A DNA stretch of 64,000 nucleotides from JBBEBE01 sp040882505 (GCA_040882505.1 JBBEBE010000009.1:186001-250000); one strand, 5' to 3'. Shown: positions 16,112-25,817, numbered from the stretch's first letter. Notes: generated from the letters alone by a model not told the origin. Program-made: numbers and translations.

Positions 16112-17539
16112 ATGAACCGAACCATTCAAACACAACCTCATTTCGGACGAACCCGACACATCCACATGGTCGGGATTGGCGGGATCGGTATGAGTGGAAT
16201 TGCCGAAATCCTGCTTCTGCGAGGATACAAGGTGAGTGGGTCCGACGGTCAATTGAGTGAAACGACTGAACGGCTGCAGGATTTGGGAGCGACGGTCTGG
16301 AAAGGTCACAAGGCCTCTCAAATCGAGGGTGCCGATGTGGTTGTCTATACCAGTGCTGTACAAGAAGACGAGAATGTAGAGACCCAGGCAGCCATTCAGC
16401 AAGGCATTCCCGTCATCAAGCGGGCCGAGATGCTGGCAGAGCTGATGCGGGCAAAATACGGAATCGGTATCGCCGGCACGCACGGAAAGACCACCACGAC
16501 GACGCTCACCGGCCATGTGGTGCAGGACGGACGTTTTGACCCGACCATTATTGTAGGCGGTCGGGTTCACAGTTTTGACAAAACCAATGCGGTCGTTGGA
16601 AAAGGAGACATCCTGATCGTCGAGGCCGACGAGTTTGACCGGACATTTCTCCGTCTCTCCCCCTCTTTGGCCGTCATCACCAACATTGAAGCCGAGCACC
16701 TGGACATCTACAAGGATTTGGACGATGTAAAAGAGGCCTTTGTCGAGTTTGCCAACAAGGTCCCCTTCTACGGTGCAGTCGTGGTCTGCCTGGACGATCC
16801 CAATGTTCGTAGCATTCTTCCCCGGCTCAAGCGACGAATCATCACCTACGGAATGACTCCGCAGGCAGATTTGCGGGCAACCGACATTCGGGTAAATGGA
16901 TACAAAAGTCAGTTTACGGTACGTTGGGATGGCGAAAAACTGGGCCGTATCACCCTCTCTGTTCCCGGGGAACACAATATCCGGAATGCCCTGGCAGCTG
17001 TCGCTGTGGGTCTGGAACTGCAGATTCCCTTCGAACAGATTCGTGCCGGGTTGGAACGATTCCAGGGAGTTTTCCGCCGGTTTCAAGTCAAATTGGAGCG
17101 TGAAGGCCTTACGGTCATTGACGACTATGCACACCACCCGACCGAAGTACAGGCAACTCTCCGGGCAGCCCGGAGTGGCTGGCCCGACCGCCGGATAATC
17201 GCTGTTTTCCAGCCACACCTCTATTCGCGAACAGAAGCGATGGCCCATGAATTCGGACTCTCCTTCTCCGATGCCGAGATACTCTTTGTGACGGATGTCT
17301 ACCCCTCACGGGAAGCCCCGATTGAAGGGGTGACCGGAGAATTGATCGCACGCAAAGCTCGTGAAACCGGTCACCGAGAAGTTCACTATATCGAAAAGAA
17401 GCAGGATCTCCCGAACGAAATTCAAAAACACTTGCGCCCCGGTGATTTGGTCATCACGATGGGTGCCGGTGACATCTACAAAGCTGCCGAAACATTCGTG
17501 CAACAAATCATGAAATCCGACGACCCTCATGCCGCGTAA
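16112..17539 (+). CDS. murC: UDP-MurNAc:L-alanine ligase MurC
   Basis: MurC adds the first amino acid, L-alanine, to UDP-MurNAc. The 475-residue product has the Rossmann segment HMVGIGGIGMSGIAEIL, the ATP loop GTHGKTTTTTLTGH, VEADEFDRTFL, EHNIRNALAA, and DDYAHHPTEVQATL in the C-terminal domain. The length is typical for the family. Its 3' end overlaps ftsQ by 11 nt. No murB or ddl lies between murC and ftsQ, as is usual for Bacteroidota-like dcw clusters. Confidence 0.96.
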   Translation: MNRTIQTQPHFGRTRHIHMVGIGGIGMSGIAEILLLRGYKVSGSDGQLSETTERLQDLGATVWKGHKASQIEGADVVVYTSAVQEDENVETQAAIQQGIPVIKRAEMLAELMRAKYGIGIAGTHGKTTTTTLTGHVVQDGRFDPTIIVGGRVHSFDKTNAVVGKGDILIVEADEFDRTFLRLSPSLAVITNIEAEHLDIYKDLDDVKEAFVEFANKVPFYGAVVVCLDDPNVRSILPRLKRRIITYGMTPQADLRATDIRVNGYKSQFTVRWDGEKLGRITLSVPGEHNIRNALAAVAVGLELQIPFEQIRAGLERFQGVFRRFQVKLEREGLTVIDDYAHHPTEVQATLRAARSGWPDRRIIAVFQPHLYSRTEAMAHEFGLSFSDAEILFVTDVYPSREAPIEGVTGELIARKARETGHREVHYIEKKQDLPNEIQKHLRPGDLVITMGAGDIYKAAETFVQQIMKSDDPHAA

Positions 17540-18275
17540 AAACTCCGCCATATCGTGGATTCGAAGTCGGGCTCTTCCGTTGACGGGAGGCCTCCTTCTT
17601 CTTGGTACAGCCATCCTGTTCGGGCTCCATCTGGAGAGAACGACGGTTGTCGACGAGTACCGTTTTGTCGGTCTGGAACGTGTCGACGAATCCGAATTGC
17701 GTGAATTGACGAATCTGCCAACGGGTATCCACCCCGACTCCATCAACTTCAGGAGCATAATGGATCCTCTATTGGGTCATCCCTGGATCCGGGAAACCAC
17801 GGTTCGTCCACAAACAGGCGGGCGAATGGCACTCCACATCACGGAGAGAGAACCGATTGCCATCCTGATTGCTGCCAATGGGCGCTGTTACATGGATCGG
17901 GACGGCATGCGAATGGATCTGCGCGGACAAGCCGTCGACCTGCCTCTGGTTCACGGATTCTCGTGCCGGATTGGTGACCAATTGGAGGGAGACGCTTTTG
18001 ACGATGTCCGAAATTTTTTAACAACCATGCAACGTGACCCCCTCTCTTGGCACACCTTGAGTGAGGTAAGCTGGAATCATAGAGAAGGAGTGACCGCACT
18101 GACTCAGGAGAACGGGGTCAAGATTCTCTTCGGCAAAGGAGAATTTGAACGAAAACAGACCTACTGGAACCGGTTTTACCGGGAGGTCGTGACAAAAGAG
18201 GGAATCGAGTCGTTTCGGACTGTCGATTTGCGTTTTCAAAAGCAGATCGTCACCGAAAAGACTCCGGCCGGATAA
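17529..18275 (+). CDS. ftsQ: Cell division protein FtsQ (POTRA domain)
   Basis: FtsQ is a bitopic membrane protein connecting early and late divisome proteins. The 248-residue product has a short basic N-terminus, one membrane span (LPLTGGLLLLGTAILFGLHL), a POTRA-like segment (YRFVGLERVDESELRELTNL), then PWIRETTVRPQTGGRMALHITEREPIAIL and a C-terminal beta domain. Overlaps murC by 11 nt and precedes ftsA by 45 nt. The call rests on topology, POTRA pattern and position. Confidence 0.9.
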   Translation: MPRKNSAISWIRSRALPLTGGLLLLGTAILFGLHLERTTVVDEYRFVGLERVDESELRELTNLPTGIHPDSINFRSIMDPLLGHPWIRETTVRPQTGGRMALHITEREPIAILIAANGRCYMDRDGMRMDLRGQAVDLPLVHGFSCRIGDQLEGDAFDDVRNFLTTMQRDPLSWHTLSEVSWNHREGVTALTQENGVKILFGKGEFERKQTYWNRFYREVVTKEGIESFRTVDLRFQKQIVTEKTPAG

Positions 18276-18320
18276 CCAGAATCGTGAACGGATCGAATCG
18301 ATCAACAGACAGGGAGTGAT

Positions 18321-19580
18321 ATGAGTGAACAAGAAAAATACGTTGTGGGTCTGGATATCGGATCCACAAAAGTGTGCGCGGTCGTTGCATCCATCGACGA
18401 TCAAGACCGCATCCACATTCTGGGTGTAGGCAAAGCGGCAAGTGACGGGTTGAACCGGGGGGTTGTCGTCAACATTGAAAAGACCGTCAATGCCATCCGC
18501 ACGGCAGTGGAGCAGGCCGAACTCGCATCCGGAATCGACGTCACGTCCGTGAATGTGGGAATCGCGGGTGATCACATCCGAAGCATTCGAAGCAAAGGAG
18601 TCATTACCATCAGCAACCCGGATCAAGAGATCACCATTCGGGATGTCGAGCGACTGCTGGAAGATTGTCAGCGAATCATGCTGCCGCCGGATCAACAGAT
18701 CCTGCACATCATTCCCCAGGATTTTGTCGTCGACGGGCAGGACGGGATCAGTGATCCGGTCGGGATGAGCGGGATGCGGATGGAAGCCGAAGTCCACATC
18801 ATTACCGGATTGGTCTCTGCAGCCAAAAACATCTACCGATGTGTCGAGCGAGCCGGATACCAAGTCGCCGACATCATTTTGGAACCTCTTGCCTCCTCCT
18901 ATGCCGTCCTGGATGACGAGGAGAAAGAGGCCGGAGTGGTCTTGGTCGACATAGGTGGAGGGACAACCGATCTGGCCGTTTTTCAGGACAATACCATCCG
19001 TCACACAGCCGTGATCGCCATCGCCGGGAAAAAAGTGACCGACGACATTCGAGTCGGACTCAGTGTTCTGGACGACCAGGCACAAAAGCTCAAACACATG
19101 CACGGAGAGTGCTACATCGACCTTATCGAAGTGGACGAAACCATCACGGTCCCCGGTATTGCCGGACGGCCACCGAAAGAGATCACCAAGAGCATCCTGG
19201 CCAAAATCATTCAGGCCCGGATGGAGGAGATCATCGAAATCGTTGGTATCGAGATCAAACGAAGCGGATACGCCGATACGCTCAGTGCCGGATTGGTCCT
19301 TACCGGAGGCGGTTCGCTCATCAAGAATGTCTGTCCATTGGCGAACGATGTCCTTGGCATGGACGCCAAAGTGGGGCGTCCCCTTGGACTGGGTGGCGGT
19401 TTGACAGACGAAGTAGACAGTCCGATTTTCGCGACGGCGGTGGGCTTGGTCATGCATGCGCAGAAGACCGGGCAAAGCGGCGTGGAACCGATGATCCCGT
19501 CCAGTGGACGGGGAACCGGTGTCGAAAAGCTGATGACCCAAATCGCAGAGCGAATGAAGAATTGGTTCAAGGAGCTTTGA
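18321..19580 (+). CDS. ftsA: Cell division protein FtsA
   Basis: FtsA is an actin-like ATPase that tethers FtsZ to the membrane. The 419-residue product begins VGLDIGSTKVCAVVA (phosphate 1), has VDIGGGTTDLAVF (phosphate 2) and VLTGGGSLIKN (adenosine), with the FtsA-specific SHS2 insert after residue 85. It ends in an amphipathic helix, QIAERMKNWFKEL, the membrane targeting sequence. ATG 18321 is preceded by GGGAGTG. A gap of 125 nt separates it from ftsZ. Confidence 0.96.
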   Translation: MSEQEKYVVGLDIGSTKVCAVVASIDDQDRIHILGVGKAASDGLNRGVVVNIEKTVNAIRTAVEQAELASGIDVTSVNVGIAGDHIRSIRSKGVITISNPDQEITIRDVERLLEDCQRIMLPPDQQILHIIPQDFVVDGQDGISDPVGMSGMRMEAEVHIITGLVSAAKNIYRCVERAGYQVADIILEPLASSYAVLDDEEKEAGVVLVDIGGGTTDLAVFQDNTIRHTAVIAIAGKKVTDDIRVGLSVLDDQAQKLKHMHGECYIDLIEVDETITVPGIAGRPPKEITKSILAKIIQARMEEIIEIVGIEIKRSGYADTLSAGLVLTGGGSLIKNVCPLANDVLGMDAKVGRPLGLGGGLTDEVDSPIFATAVGLVMHAQKTGQSGVEPMIPSSGRGTGVEKLMTQIAERMKNWFKEL

Positions 19581-19705
19581 CAGAGACCGGAACAACAGAA
19601 GAGATTCTCGCACCGACGGTATCTGCAACGCGCATTACCGGACAGGTCGGGAACAGAGAGAAGAGACAGGAACCGATAGCAATCCAAAAAAGAGGAGTAC
19701 CCGAT

Positions 19706-21046
19706 ATGAACAATTCAACCCCAAGCTTCCGTTTTGACGAGAAGAGTCAAGACAATGCGAAGATCAAAGTGGTTGGAGTCGGAGGTGGTGGCGGAAACGC
19801 CGTCAACAACATGATCAACAAGGGTCTGACCAGTGTTGAATACATCGCGTTGAACACCGACGCCCAAGCATTGAAAAACAACCAGGCCAACCTGACCATT
19901 CAGGTCGGATCCAACCTGACCAGCGGCCTCGGCGCCGGTGCACGACCCGAGATTGGTCGGGAAGCGGTCGAAGAGAACCGACACGAAATCGAAGAGTCTG
20001 TGGAAGGAGCCGACATGCTCTTTATTACCGCCGGAATGGGTGGTGGTACCGGAACGGGCGGCGCGCCGGTCGTTGCCGGAATCGCCAAACGGAAAGGAAT
20101 CCTGACGGTTGGTGTCGTCACCACACCGTTCGAGTGTGAAGGAAAAATTCGCATGAAGTACGCCCTGGAAGGCATCACCGAACTCAAGAAGCACTGTGAT
20201 ACGGTGATCGTTATCCCCAACGAACGACTTCTCGATATCTCTGACGAGAATACATCGTTGATGGATGCCTTCAACATGGCCAACGAAGTCCTCTACAACG
20301 CCACACGAGGCATCTCCGATCTGATCCTGATGCCGGGTCTGATCAACCTCGACTTTGCCGATGTCCGAACCACCATGATCGACGGAGGGGCTGCCATCAT
20401 GGGATCCGCCACTGCGAATGGTGAAGACCGGGCCGAAATTGCGGCAAGGGAGGCCATCAATTCTCCACTGCTTGACGGCGTATCCATCCGTGGTGCGAGA
20501 AACGTACTGGTAAACATTTCAGCTGGATCCAATCTCGGAATGCGGGAAACCACAACCGCCACCAGTATCATTCAACAAGAGGCTGGAGAAAATGCCGAGA
20601 TCATTCTGGGAACGGTACTCGACGAGTCCTTCGACGAGGGTCTTCGGGTCACAGTCATCGCCACCGGATTCGATCTCGCCGATGATCGAAATCAGGCCAA
20701 AATCTCACCCCGGACGACACATGCCCGCGGGGAGAGCCAAACCAAAATGGACGAGCTCCCGAAGGCCGTCGATATCGCCGGTCGTTTTACACGAAACCAG
20801 CCGGAATATTACAAAGGAGAGAAGAACCTGAAGAATATGGACTCTCCGGCCATCTTCCGACGAGACGTCCGGTTCATGCAACCGGCCATGGACGAAGAGG
20901 AGCAAGAGCTTCGGGAAAGCCATCCCAACATCCAGAAAAAAGCGGCCAATGATGATTCACGATCGGCCGGAAGTCGGGAATCGGGCGAAAAGATCGACAA
21001 ACGGGATTCCGAACAACCCGCATTCCTGCGGCGCATTATGGACTGA
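19706..21046 (+). CDS. ftsZ: Cell division GTPase FtsZ
   Basis: FtsZ is the tubulin-like GTPase that forms the Z ring. The 446-residue product has VGVGGGGGNAVNNM, the tubulin signature MGGGTGTGGAP, the T7 synergy loop region NLDFADVRTTM, a variable acidic linker from about residue 335, and the conserved C-terminal peptide PAFLRRIMD that binds FtsA. ATG 19706 has GAGGAG at good spacing. The same frame happens to stay open back to 19109 inside ftsA, but nothing upstream of 19706 resembles FtsZ. It is the last gene of the cluster, followed by a strong terminator. Confidence 0.97.
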   Translation: MNNSTPSFRFDEKSQDNAKIKVVGVGGGGGNAVNNMINKGLTSVEYIALNTDAQALKNNQANLTIQVGSNLTSGLGAGARPEIGREAVEENRHEIEESVEGADMLFITAGMGGGTGTGGAPVVAGIAKRKGILTVGVVTTPFECEGKIRMKYALEGITELKKHCDTVIVIPNERLLDISDENTSLMDAFNMANEVLYNATRGISDLILMPGLINLDFADVRTTMIDGGAAIMGSATANGEDRAEIAAREAINSPLLDGVSIRGARNVLVNISAGSNLGMRETTTATSIIQQEAGENAEIILGTVLDESFDEGLRVTVIATGFDLADDRNQAKISPRTTHARGESQTKMDELPKAVDIAGRFTRNQPEYYKGEKNLKNMDSPAIFRRDVRFMQPAMDEEEQELRESHPNIQKKAANDDSRSAGSRESGEKIDKRDSEQPAFLRRIMD

Positions 21047-21150
21047 TCCTGCAGATTCGGGAATCGGGTGAGTTCTCTCTCCCCAAGCGGGGCCGGGTAA
21101 GGACTCTCCCTGAATCTCTTTCTTCTCTTTTATGATTGCTAAACCAGACA

Positions 21151-21181
21151 GGGAGCTCTTTGATCGGAGCTCCTTTTTTTT
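21151..21181 (+). terminator. Terminator of the dcw cluster
   Basis: GGAGCTC (21152-21158) pairs with GAGCTCC (21167-21173) around an 8-nt loop and is followed by eight T. It lies 105 nt after the ftsZ stop. There is no T tract on the minus strand, so it acts only on the plus strand. Confidence 0.9.
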
Positions 21182-21266
21182 GAGCACGGCTTGTTGGATC
21201 CGAAGATTTTTTCGGCAGAAATGAATCATCCAAGACCCGGGTTCCGGCATCTCCCCGGCTTCCGGT

Positions 21267-22442
21267 TTATGACTTCTCGCCATTTGCCCCGACGGGATAA
21301 CTACCCAGCACTTTGAGCCAGACAGAACGGTTTTCCAACTCCCGAATCCCTTTCCGGACGGTTGGATCTGCAATATTCCCTTCTACATCGAGAAAAAACT
21401 GGTATTGCCACGGCTTCCTTGGCCGCGGTCTGGACTCCAGTTTGGTCATGTTGATGCCGTATTGATCCAGCACATTGAGGCATCTGATGAGTGCCCCTTT
21501 CTCGTGGGGTGTCGAAAAAACCAGAGACGTTTTGCAGGGTATCTGGGCATCCACATCGACCGGTTCGGTCGAGACAATGACAAACCGGGTAAAGTTCTCC
21601 GGTTGATTGGCGATTCCCCGCTTCAGAACGTGGAGACCATAAAGATCCGCAGCGTAGGCACTTGCAATGGCTGCTTGGGAGAGGTCGTTATCGTCACGAA
21701 CTTTTCGGGCGGCCATCGCTGTATCGTAGTAGGATTCGACCCGGCAACGAGGAAGTGTAGAGAGAAATTTACTGCACTGTGCAATGGCCTGTGGGTGAGA
21801 GAGCACTCGACGGATGTTCTCCAGTTTCACCTTTCCAGGAGCCATTAAACAGTGTACCACATGAAGCACCTCTTCTCCGACGATATGGAGATTCTTGTGT
21901 GCCAGCAGATCGTATGTATCGTTGATGGAGCCGGCTGTCGTATTCTCGATCGGCAAGATGGCGTAATCGACCTCCCCGTTCTCCACGACATCAGCCGCCT
22001 GTTCAAATGTCGTATACCCGATGCATTCGATCTCCTCGTATCGTCCGGAAAAGTGCCGGATGGCGGCCTGGTTGCTGAAGGCACCCTCCGCTCCCTGATA
22101 GGAGACCCGTACCTTTTTCGTGCCCCGGGTTTCGTTTTGATGATCGACCAACGACCATGTCTGAAAGTGAAGGCTCTGCTCAATGATGTCGCGAAAGAGC
22201 TTTTCGGCAAAATAGGGATCGACTCCCTGCTCGGTAGCAAGCGCCCGGATCCGGTCGAGCATTTCGGATTCACGATTCTTGTCTCGGAGACCCGATGCTC
22301 CTTCCAGTTTGTTGGAAAAAATACCGGATACGGCCTCTTGCCGCTCGGACAACAACCGAACCAATTCCCGATCCAGTTTGTCGATCTTTTCTCTCCAGTC
22401 CGATATGTTCTTCTGCTTCTTCTCTGACAATCCACTATCCAT
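21267..22442 (-). CDS. pheA: Bifunctional chorismate mutase / prephenate dehydratase (P-protein)
   Basis: PheA converts chorismate to prephenate and on to phenylpyruvate in phenylalanine synthesis. The 391-residue product has an N-terminal AroQ-type mutase (REKIDKLDRELVRLLSERQ, residues about 17-95). A dehydratase domain follows (VSYQGAEGAFSNQAA; LPIENTTAGSINDTYDLL; HPQAIAQC; NFTRFVIVS), then a C-terminal ACT domain with the ESRP feedback motif (MTKLESRPRP). Convergent with ftsZ. I find no Phe-rich leader peptide in its 119-nt upstream gap, so control is probably by allosteric Phe binding. Confidence 0.95.
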   Translation of the reverse strand: MDSGLSEKKQKNISDWREKIDKLDRELVRLLSERQEAVSGIFSNKLEGASGLRDKNRESEMLDRIRALATEQGVDPYFAEKLFRDIIEQSLHFQTWSLVDHQNETRGTKKVRVSYQGAEGAFSNQAAIRHFSGRYEEIECIGYTTFEQAADVVENGEVDYAILPIENTTAGSINDTYDLLAHKNLHIVGEEVLHVVHCLMAPGKVKLENIRRVLSHPQAIAQCSKFLSTLPRCRVESYYDTAMAARKVRDDNDLSQAAIASAYAADLYGLHVLKRGIANQPENFTRFVIVSTEPVDVDAQIPCKTSLVFSTPHEKGALIRCLNVLDQYGINMTKLESRPRPRKPWQYQFFLDVEGNIADPTVRKGIRELENRSVWLKVLGSYPVGANGEKS

Positions 22443-22561
22443 TCAATTCACATTCACTTCGCTCGGCTCTTTTTCCCGGAACCACGCGGCCACTGGGAAA
22501 CCGACAAGGTACGGAATCCCTGATTTACACTCCGATACCGATCGCCTGGCAAGCCCCCGGT

Positions 22562-23842
22562 TCAGGAACTCCCGCCACGGAGAATCAGCTTGACCGTCTC
22601 CAGACGATTGGGAGTTGCTTTGCTGATGATAAATGTGTGGTCTCCGATAAAGAGCTCCTCGTTCACCTTCGGAATGCGACCGAGGTGATGAATGATATAG
22701 CCGGCCACAGTTTCGAACTCGTCATTCCCTCCCCGGATCTGAATCTCGGGAAATGCCTGCTCCAGATCATCCAATTCCACACTGGCACTGACCACAAAGA
22801 CACCGTCCGAGATCTTCTTCATAATCTGCTCGTCGATATCGTACTCATCCTGAATGTCCCCGACCACCTCTTCGATCAAATCCTCAATGGTAACCATACC
22901 GGCTGTTCCCCCATACTCATCGATCACAATCGCCACCGATGTATTGCTTTGTCGGAATTCGGCCAACAGATCCTTCGACTTCTTGCTCATTGGAATCAAC
23001 TTGACCGGACGGATGATATCGGAAAGCTCTTTTGGATTGTGGAAGAGCTCTTGTGCAAACACAACCCCGATTACATCATCGATAGATTCTTGATAAACCG
23101 GCAATTTGGAGTGCCCCGACGAAATGAATACGCGTTGCAACTCCTCGATGGTGGCCCCTTTTTCGACCGAGATCATTTCGGTTCGCGGAATCATCGATTC
23201 ACGTACCCGTTTGTTGGACAGATCCAACACATTTTGGAGGATTTCGGAGTCTTCACTGTCAAAATCTTCACCGCCCCCTCCATCGGTCAACTCTTTGAAA
23301 ATCATCTCCATATCCTGCCGGCGAAAGATTCTCGTGCTCTTGTCCTCACCGACGCGAAGCCACCTCATCAGAATACGAGCCGTTGTATTGGTCACGGAGA
23401 TAAACGGCATGAGCACCCAGCTTGTAACACGCATTGGAATGGCCACCACTCGAATCATGAAATCTGCCTGGCTTCGAAAAAAAGCTTTCGGCAGGATCTC
23501 GCCAAAGAGCATGATGACGACCGATGCGATCACCGTCTGCAGAAACAAAATCATGGCATACGAAGGCAGGGCCCCGGTCATGGAGTACCATCCGGTCTGA
23601 ATCGGTTCAACCAGAAAGATCGCCATCAACGTCGCATAGAGCACGTTGATAACGTTGTTCCCGACGAGAGTCGTTGTCAAAAAGCTTTCGGGTTTCTGCA
23701 TGAAGAACCCGAGAGACCGGGAGGCGTACCCACTCCGCCGCGACTCAATCTCGATTTTGAGCCGATTGGCCGATACAAATGCAATTTCCGATCCCGAGAA
23801 GAAGCCGCTCAGAAGGATCGTACCGATAATCATGGTTGCCAT
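22562..23842 (-). CDS. gldE: CNNM/CBS-domain membrane protein, GldE-like
   Basis: This is a CNNM (DUF21)-CBS-CorC protein of about 426 residues. It has three to four N-terminal membrane segments starting SGFFSGSEIAFVSANRLKIE, then a CBS pair (SMIPRTEMISVEKGATIEEL; SGHSKLPVYQESIDDVIGVV; VAIVIDEYGGTAGMVTIEDL), and a C-terminal CorC_HlyC domain (DEFETVAGYIIHHLGRIP). Relatives are Mg/Co efflux proteins and, in Bacteroidota, GldE, which is linked to the gliding lipoprotein GldD. No gldD is next to it here, so GldE is a best family guess. ATG 23842 avoids overlap with the divergent pdxB; a start at 23911 or 23926 is possible. Confidence 0.8.
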   Translation of the reverse strand: MATMIIGTILLSGFFSGSEIAFVSANRLKIEIESRRSGYASRSLGFFMQKPESFLTTTLVGNNVINVLYATLMAIFLVEPIQTGWYSMTGALPSYAMILFLQTVIASVVIMLFGEILPKAFFRSQADFMIRVVAIPMRVTSWVLMPFISVTNTTARILMRWLRVGEDKSTRIFRRQDMEMIFKELTDGGGGEDFDSEDSEILQNVLDLSNKRVRESMIPRTEMISVEKGATIEELQRVFISSGHSKLPVYQESIDDVIGVVFAQELFHNPKELSDIIRPVKLIPMSKKSKDLLAEFRQSNTSVAIVIDEYGGTAGMVTIEDLIEEVVGDIQDEYDIDEQIMKKISDGVFVVSASVELDDLEQAFPEIQIRGGNDEFETVAGYIIHHLGRIPKVNEELFIGDHTFIISKATPNRLETVKLILRGGSS

Positions 23843-23909
23843 AGTGCCTGATAGAGCTGATTTTCCGTAATGTAAAGAGAGCCATCCACCATTCACAGCC
23901 AAATTTTTC

Positions 23910-25049
23910 ATGCCTGACCTGCACATTGCAGCCGACCGTCACATTCCCATCCCCGACTGGATGGTTCCGAAAGGTGTCCGAATCCAGCGGTTCGACCCGT
24001 CAGGCGGATTCCCGGCGGACGTTACCGATATGGACGCGCTGCTTGTGCGGACGGTTCTGCCTGTACATTCGTCGACCCTGCCGCAGACCGGGAAATTGCG
24101 GTTTGTCGGAAGTGCCACCGCCGGGTATGATCATGTCGATACGGATTGGCTTCGCGAGAACGGCGTTTCGTTTGCCTGTTCGAGAGGTTGCAACGCCCGT
24201 TCCGTTGCCGAATATGTGGCAACCGTCCTGCTCCTGCAATACGGCGAATGTGAAGATTCACTCCGGAACCGCACGGTGGGAATCATTGGAGCCGGTTATG
24301 CGGGGCGCGCCACCGCCCACCTCCTGAAGAAGCTGGGGATGCGTCCGGTCCTGCACGACCCGCCGAGAGAGGCGGTGGATCCAGAGTTTCAGGGAGCCAC
24401 ACGAGCAGACGTTCTTCAGTGTGAGATCCTCAGTTTCCACACCTCCTACCATCGCGGAGGATCGCATCCGAGCCACCACTGGATGGATGAAAACGCCTTT
24501 CAAACGAGCCGTGCGCAGTTGCTGATCAACGCCTCTCGGGGAGGCGTGGTCGACGAAGAAGCGTTGGGAAATGCGTTGAAGTCCGGCCCACTGAAGCGCG
24601 CAGTACTGGATGTTTGGGAAGGAGAACCGATGATTACCGAACGGCAAGTGGAGCAGGCGTGCATCGCAACCCCTCACATTGCGGGATATTCGGTAGAGTC
24701 GAAAGAGAATGCGTCCCGCATGGTCATCGAAGCGCTCTGTCGGGAATTCAACCGTCCCGTACCGTCCCGAAATGAGCCACGAACGCCCATTCGGATCGGA
24801 TGTGATACCAACGACCCCGACAACCCTCCAGAATCGATCCAGAAGGTGATCGGTCACATTCATCCTGTTCTCGATTTTGACCGGGAGATGCGAAGATTGC
24901 TTCCTCTTCCCGATTCCGACCGCAACGCCGCATTTCTCAAGCTACGGGCCGAAGCTCCATTGCGAAGAGAGTTTCCGGCGATCCGGGTCCCCGCTTCGTG
25001 GATCGACCGCTGGTCATGGCTGTCCATCCTTGGAATCGAGCCGGAATAG
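23910..25049 (+). CDS. pdxB: Erythronate-4-phosphate dehydrogenase PdxB
   Basis: PdxB oxidises 4-phosphoerythronate in the DXP-dependent PLP pathway that ends in PdxJ at the left edge. This is a D-2-hydroxyacid dehydrogenase of 379 residues with FVGSATAGYDHVDTDWL, a nucleotide-binding VGIIGAGYAGRATAHLL (GxGxxG), the catalytic Arg in NASRGGVVDEEAL, and His in ATPHIAGYSVESKENA. The SYHRGGSHPSHHWMDE segment and a C-terminal dimerisation domain of about 85 residues distinguish PdxB from SerA. Its 3' end overlaps tatD tail-to-tail by 36 nt. Confidence 0.92.
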   Translation: MPDLHIAADRHIPIPDWMVPKGVRIQRFDPSGGFPADVTDMDALLVRTVLPVHSSTLPQTGKLRFVGSATAGYDHVDTDWLRENGVSFACSRGCNARSVAEYVATVLLLQYGECEDSLRNRTVGIIGAGYAGRATAHLLKKLGMRPVLHDPPREAVDPEFQGATRADVLQCEILSFHTSYHRGGSHPSHHWMDENAFQTSRAQLLINASRGGVVDEEALGNALKSGPLKRAVLDVWEGEPMITERQVEQACIATPHIAGYSVESKENASRMVIEALCREFNRPVPSRNEPRTPIRIGCDTNDPDNPPESIQKVIGHIHPVLDFDREMRRLLPLPDSDRNAAFLKLRAEAPLRREFPAIRVPASWIDRWSWLSILGIEPE

Positions 25050-25817
25050 ACGCCATGCATTTCGGGTGGTCTGGTTGGCCACTTCCTGCATGCTTATCCC
25101 CTTCCGTTCGGCCAAATTACGGGCGATGTCGGCGATTCGGCAGGGTTCATTCCGTTCCCCTCGATGCGGGACCGGTGAGAGCCAGGGGGCATCCGTCTCC
25201 AACAGCAGTCTGTCCAGTGGAAGATCGGCCACGACCTCACCGACACCGGAATTCTTGAACGTGGATACGCCTCCGACACCCAGATAGAGCCCGAGGGCCA
25301 TTGCCCGCTTAGCCTCCTCCATCGTACCGGTAAAACAGTGCCAGACACCGGTCAGACGACCATCCTGTTCTTCCTCGATCAGATCCAACAGGTCTGTGGT
25401 ACTGTCACGATTGTGCAAAACGATCGGCTTCCCGCTCTCGCGTGCCCAGTGACAATGACGACGGAGACTCTTCTTCTGAATCCCGACATGATCCTTGCTC
25501 CAGTAGTAGTCGAGGCCGGACTCTCCGACCGCGATCACATCGGGCCGGTCAATCCACTCTTCGATCCGGTCAAGCACAGACGCAACCTCCCCTTTTACCT
25601 CACAAGGGTGAAGACCTGCCATCGAATGGAATCGAATCTGCTCGTGGTCGAGTGCCCCCATTGCCTCCATTGAAGCCAGGTCAATGGCAGGAAGAAAGAT
25701 CTCCCGAACATTGGCGTGCACCGCCCGGTCCATGACGTCCACGAGATCATTGCGGAACTCATCCACATACAGGTGGCAATGCGTATCACAAAGCGGAAAA
25801 TTCTTCATCGAGTCCAT
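25014..25817 (-). CDS. tatD: TatD family metal-dependent hydrolase / DNase
   Basis: TatD proteins are TIM-barrel metallohydrolases, several with 3'-5' exonuclease activity. The 267-residue product has the metal ligands in DTHCHLYVDEF, GESGLDYYWSKD, VLHNRDSTTDLL, WHCFTGTMEEA and LLLETDAPWLSP, in the expected order. I chose ATG 25817 (or 25808), which puts DTHCH near the N-terminus. A GTG at 25880 overlaps the upstream kinase stop as GTGA and would add 21 unusual residues. Last gene of a three-gene minus-strand operon; substrate unknown. Confidence 0.9.
   Translation of the reverse strand: MDSMKNFPLCDTHCHLYVDEFRNDLVDVMDRAVHANVREIFLPAIDLASMEAMGALDHEQIRFHSMAGLHPCEVKGEVASVLDRIEEWIDRPDVIAVGESGLDYYWSKDHVGIQKKSLRRHCHWARESGKPIVLHNRDSTTDLLDLIEEEQDGRLTGVWHCFTGTMEEAKRAMALGLYLGVGGVSTFKNSGVGEVVADLPLDRLLLETDAPWLSPVPHRGERNEPCRIADIARNLAERKGISMQEVANQTTRNAWRLFRLDSKDGQP

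Noticed and set aside
18018..19628. Long minus-strand open frame (over 500 codons) across ftsQ/ftsA
   Set aside because: Antisense shadow of clearly coding plus-strand genes; low-complexity, Asp/His-rich composition without recognisable domains.
19109..19705. N-terminal extension of FtsZ by 199 residues in the same open frame
   Set aside because: It runs through ftsA and has no FtsZ-like sequence; the start at 19706 has a good ribosome site and the normal FtsZ N-terminus.
22295..23851. Plus-strand open frame of about 518 codons across pheA and gldE
   Set aside because: It spans two well-supported minus-strand genes and their gap; a shadow frame.
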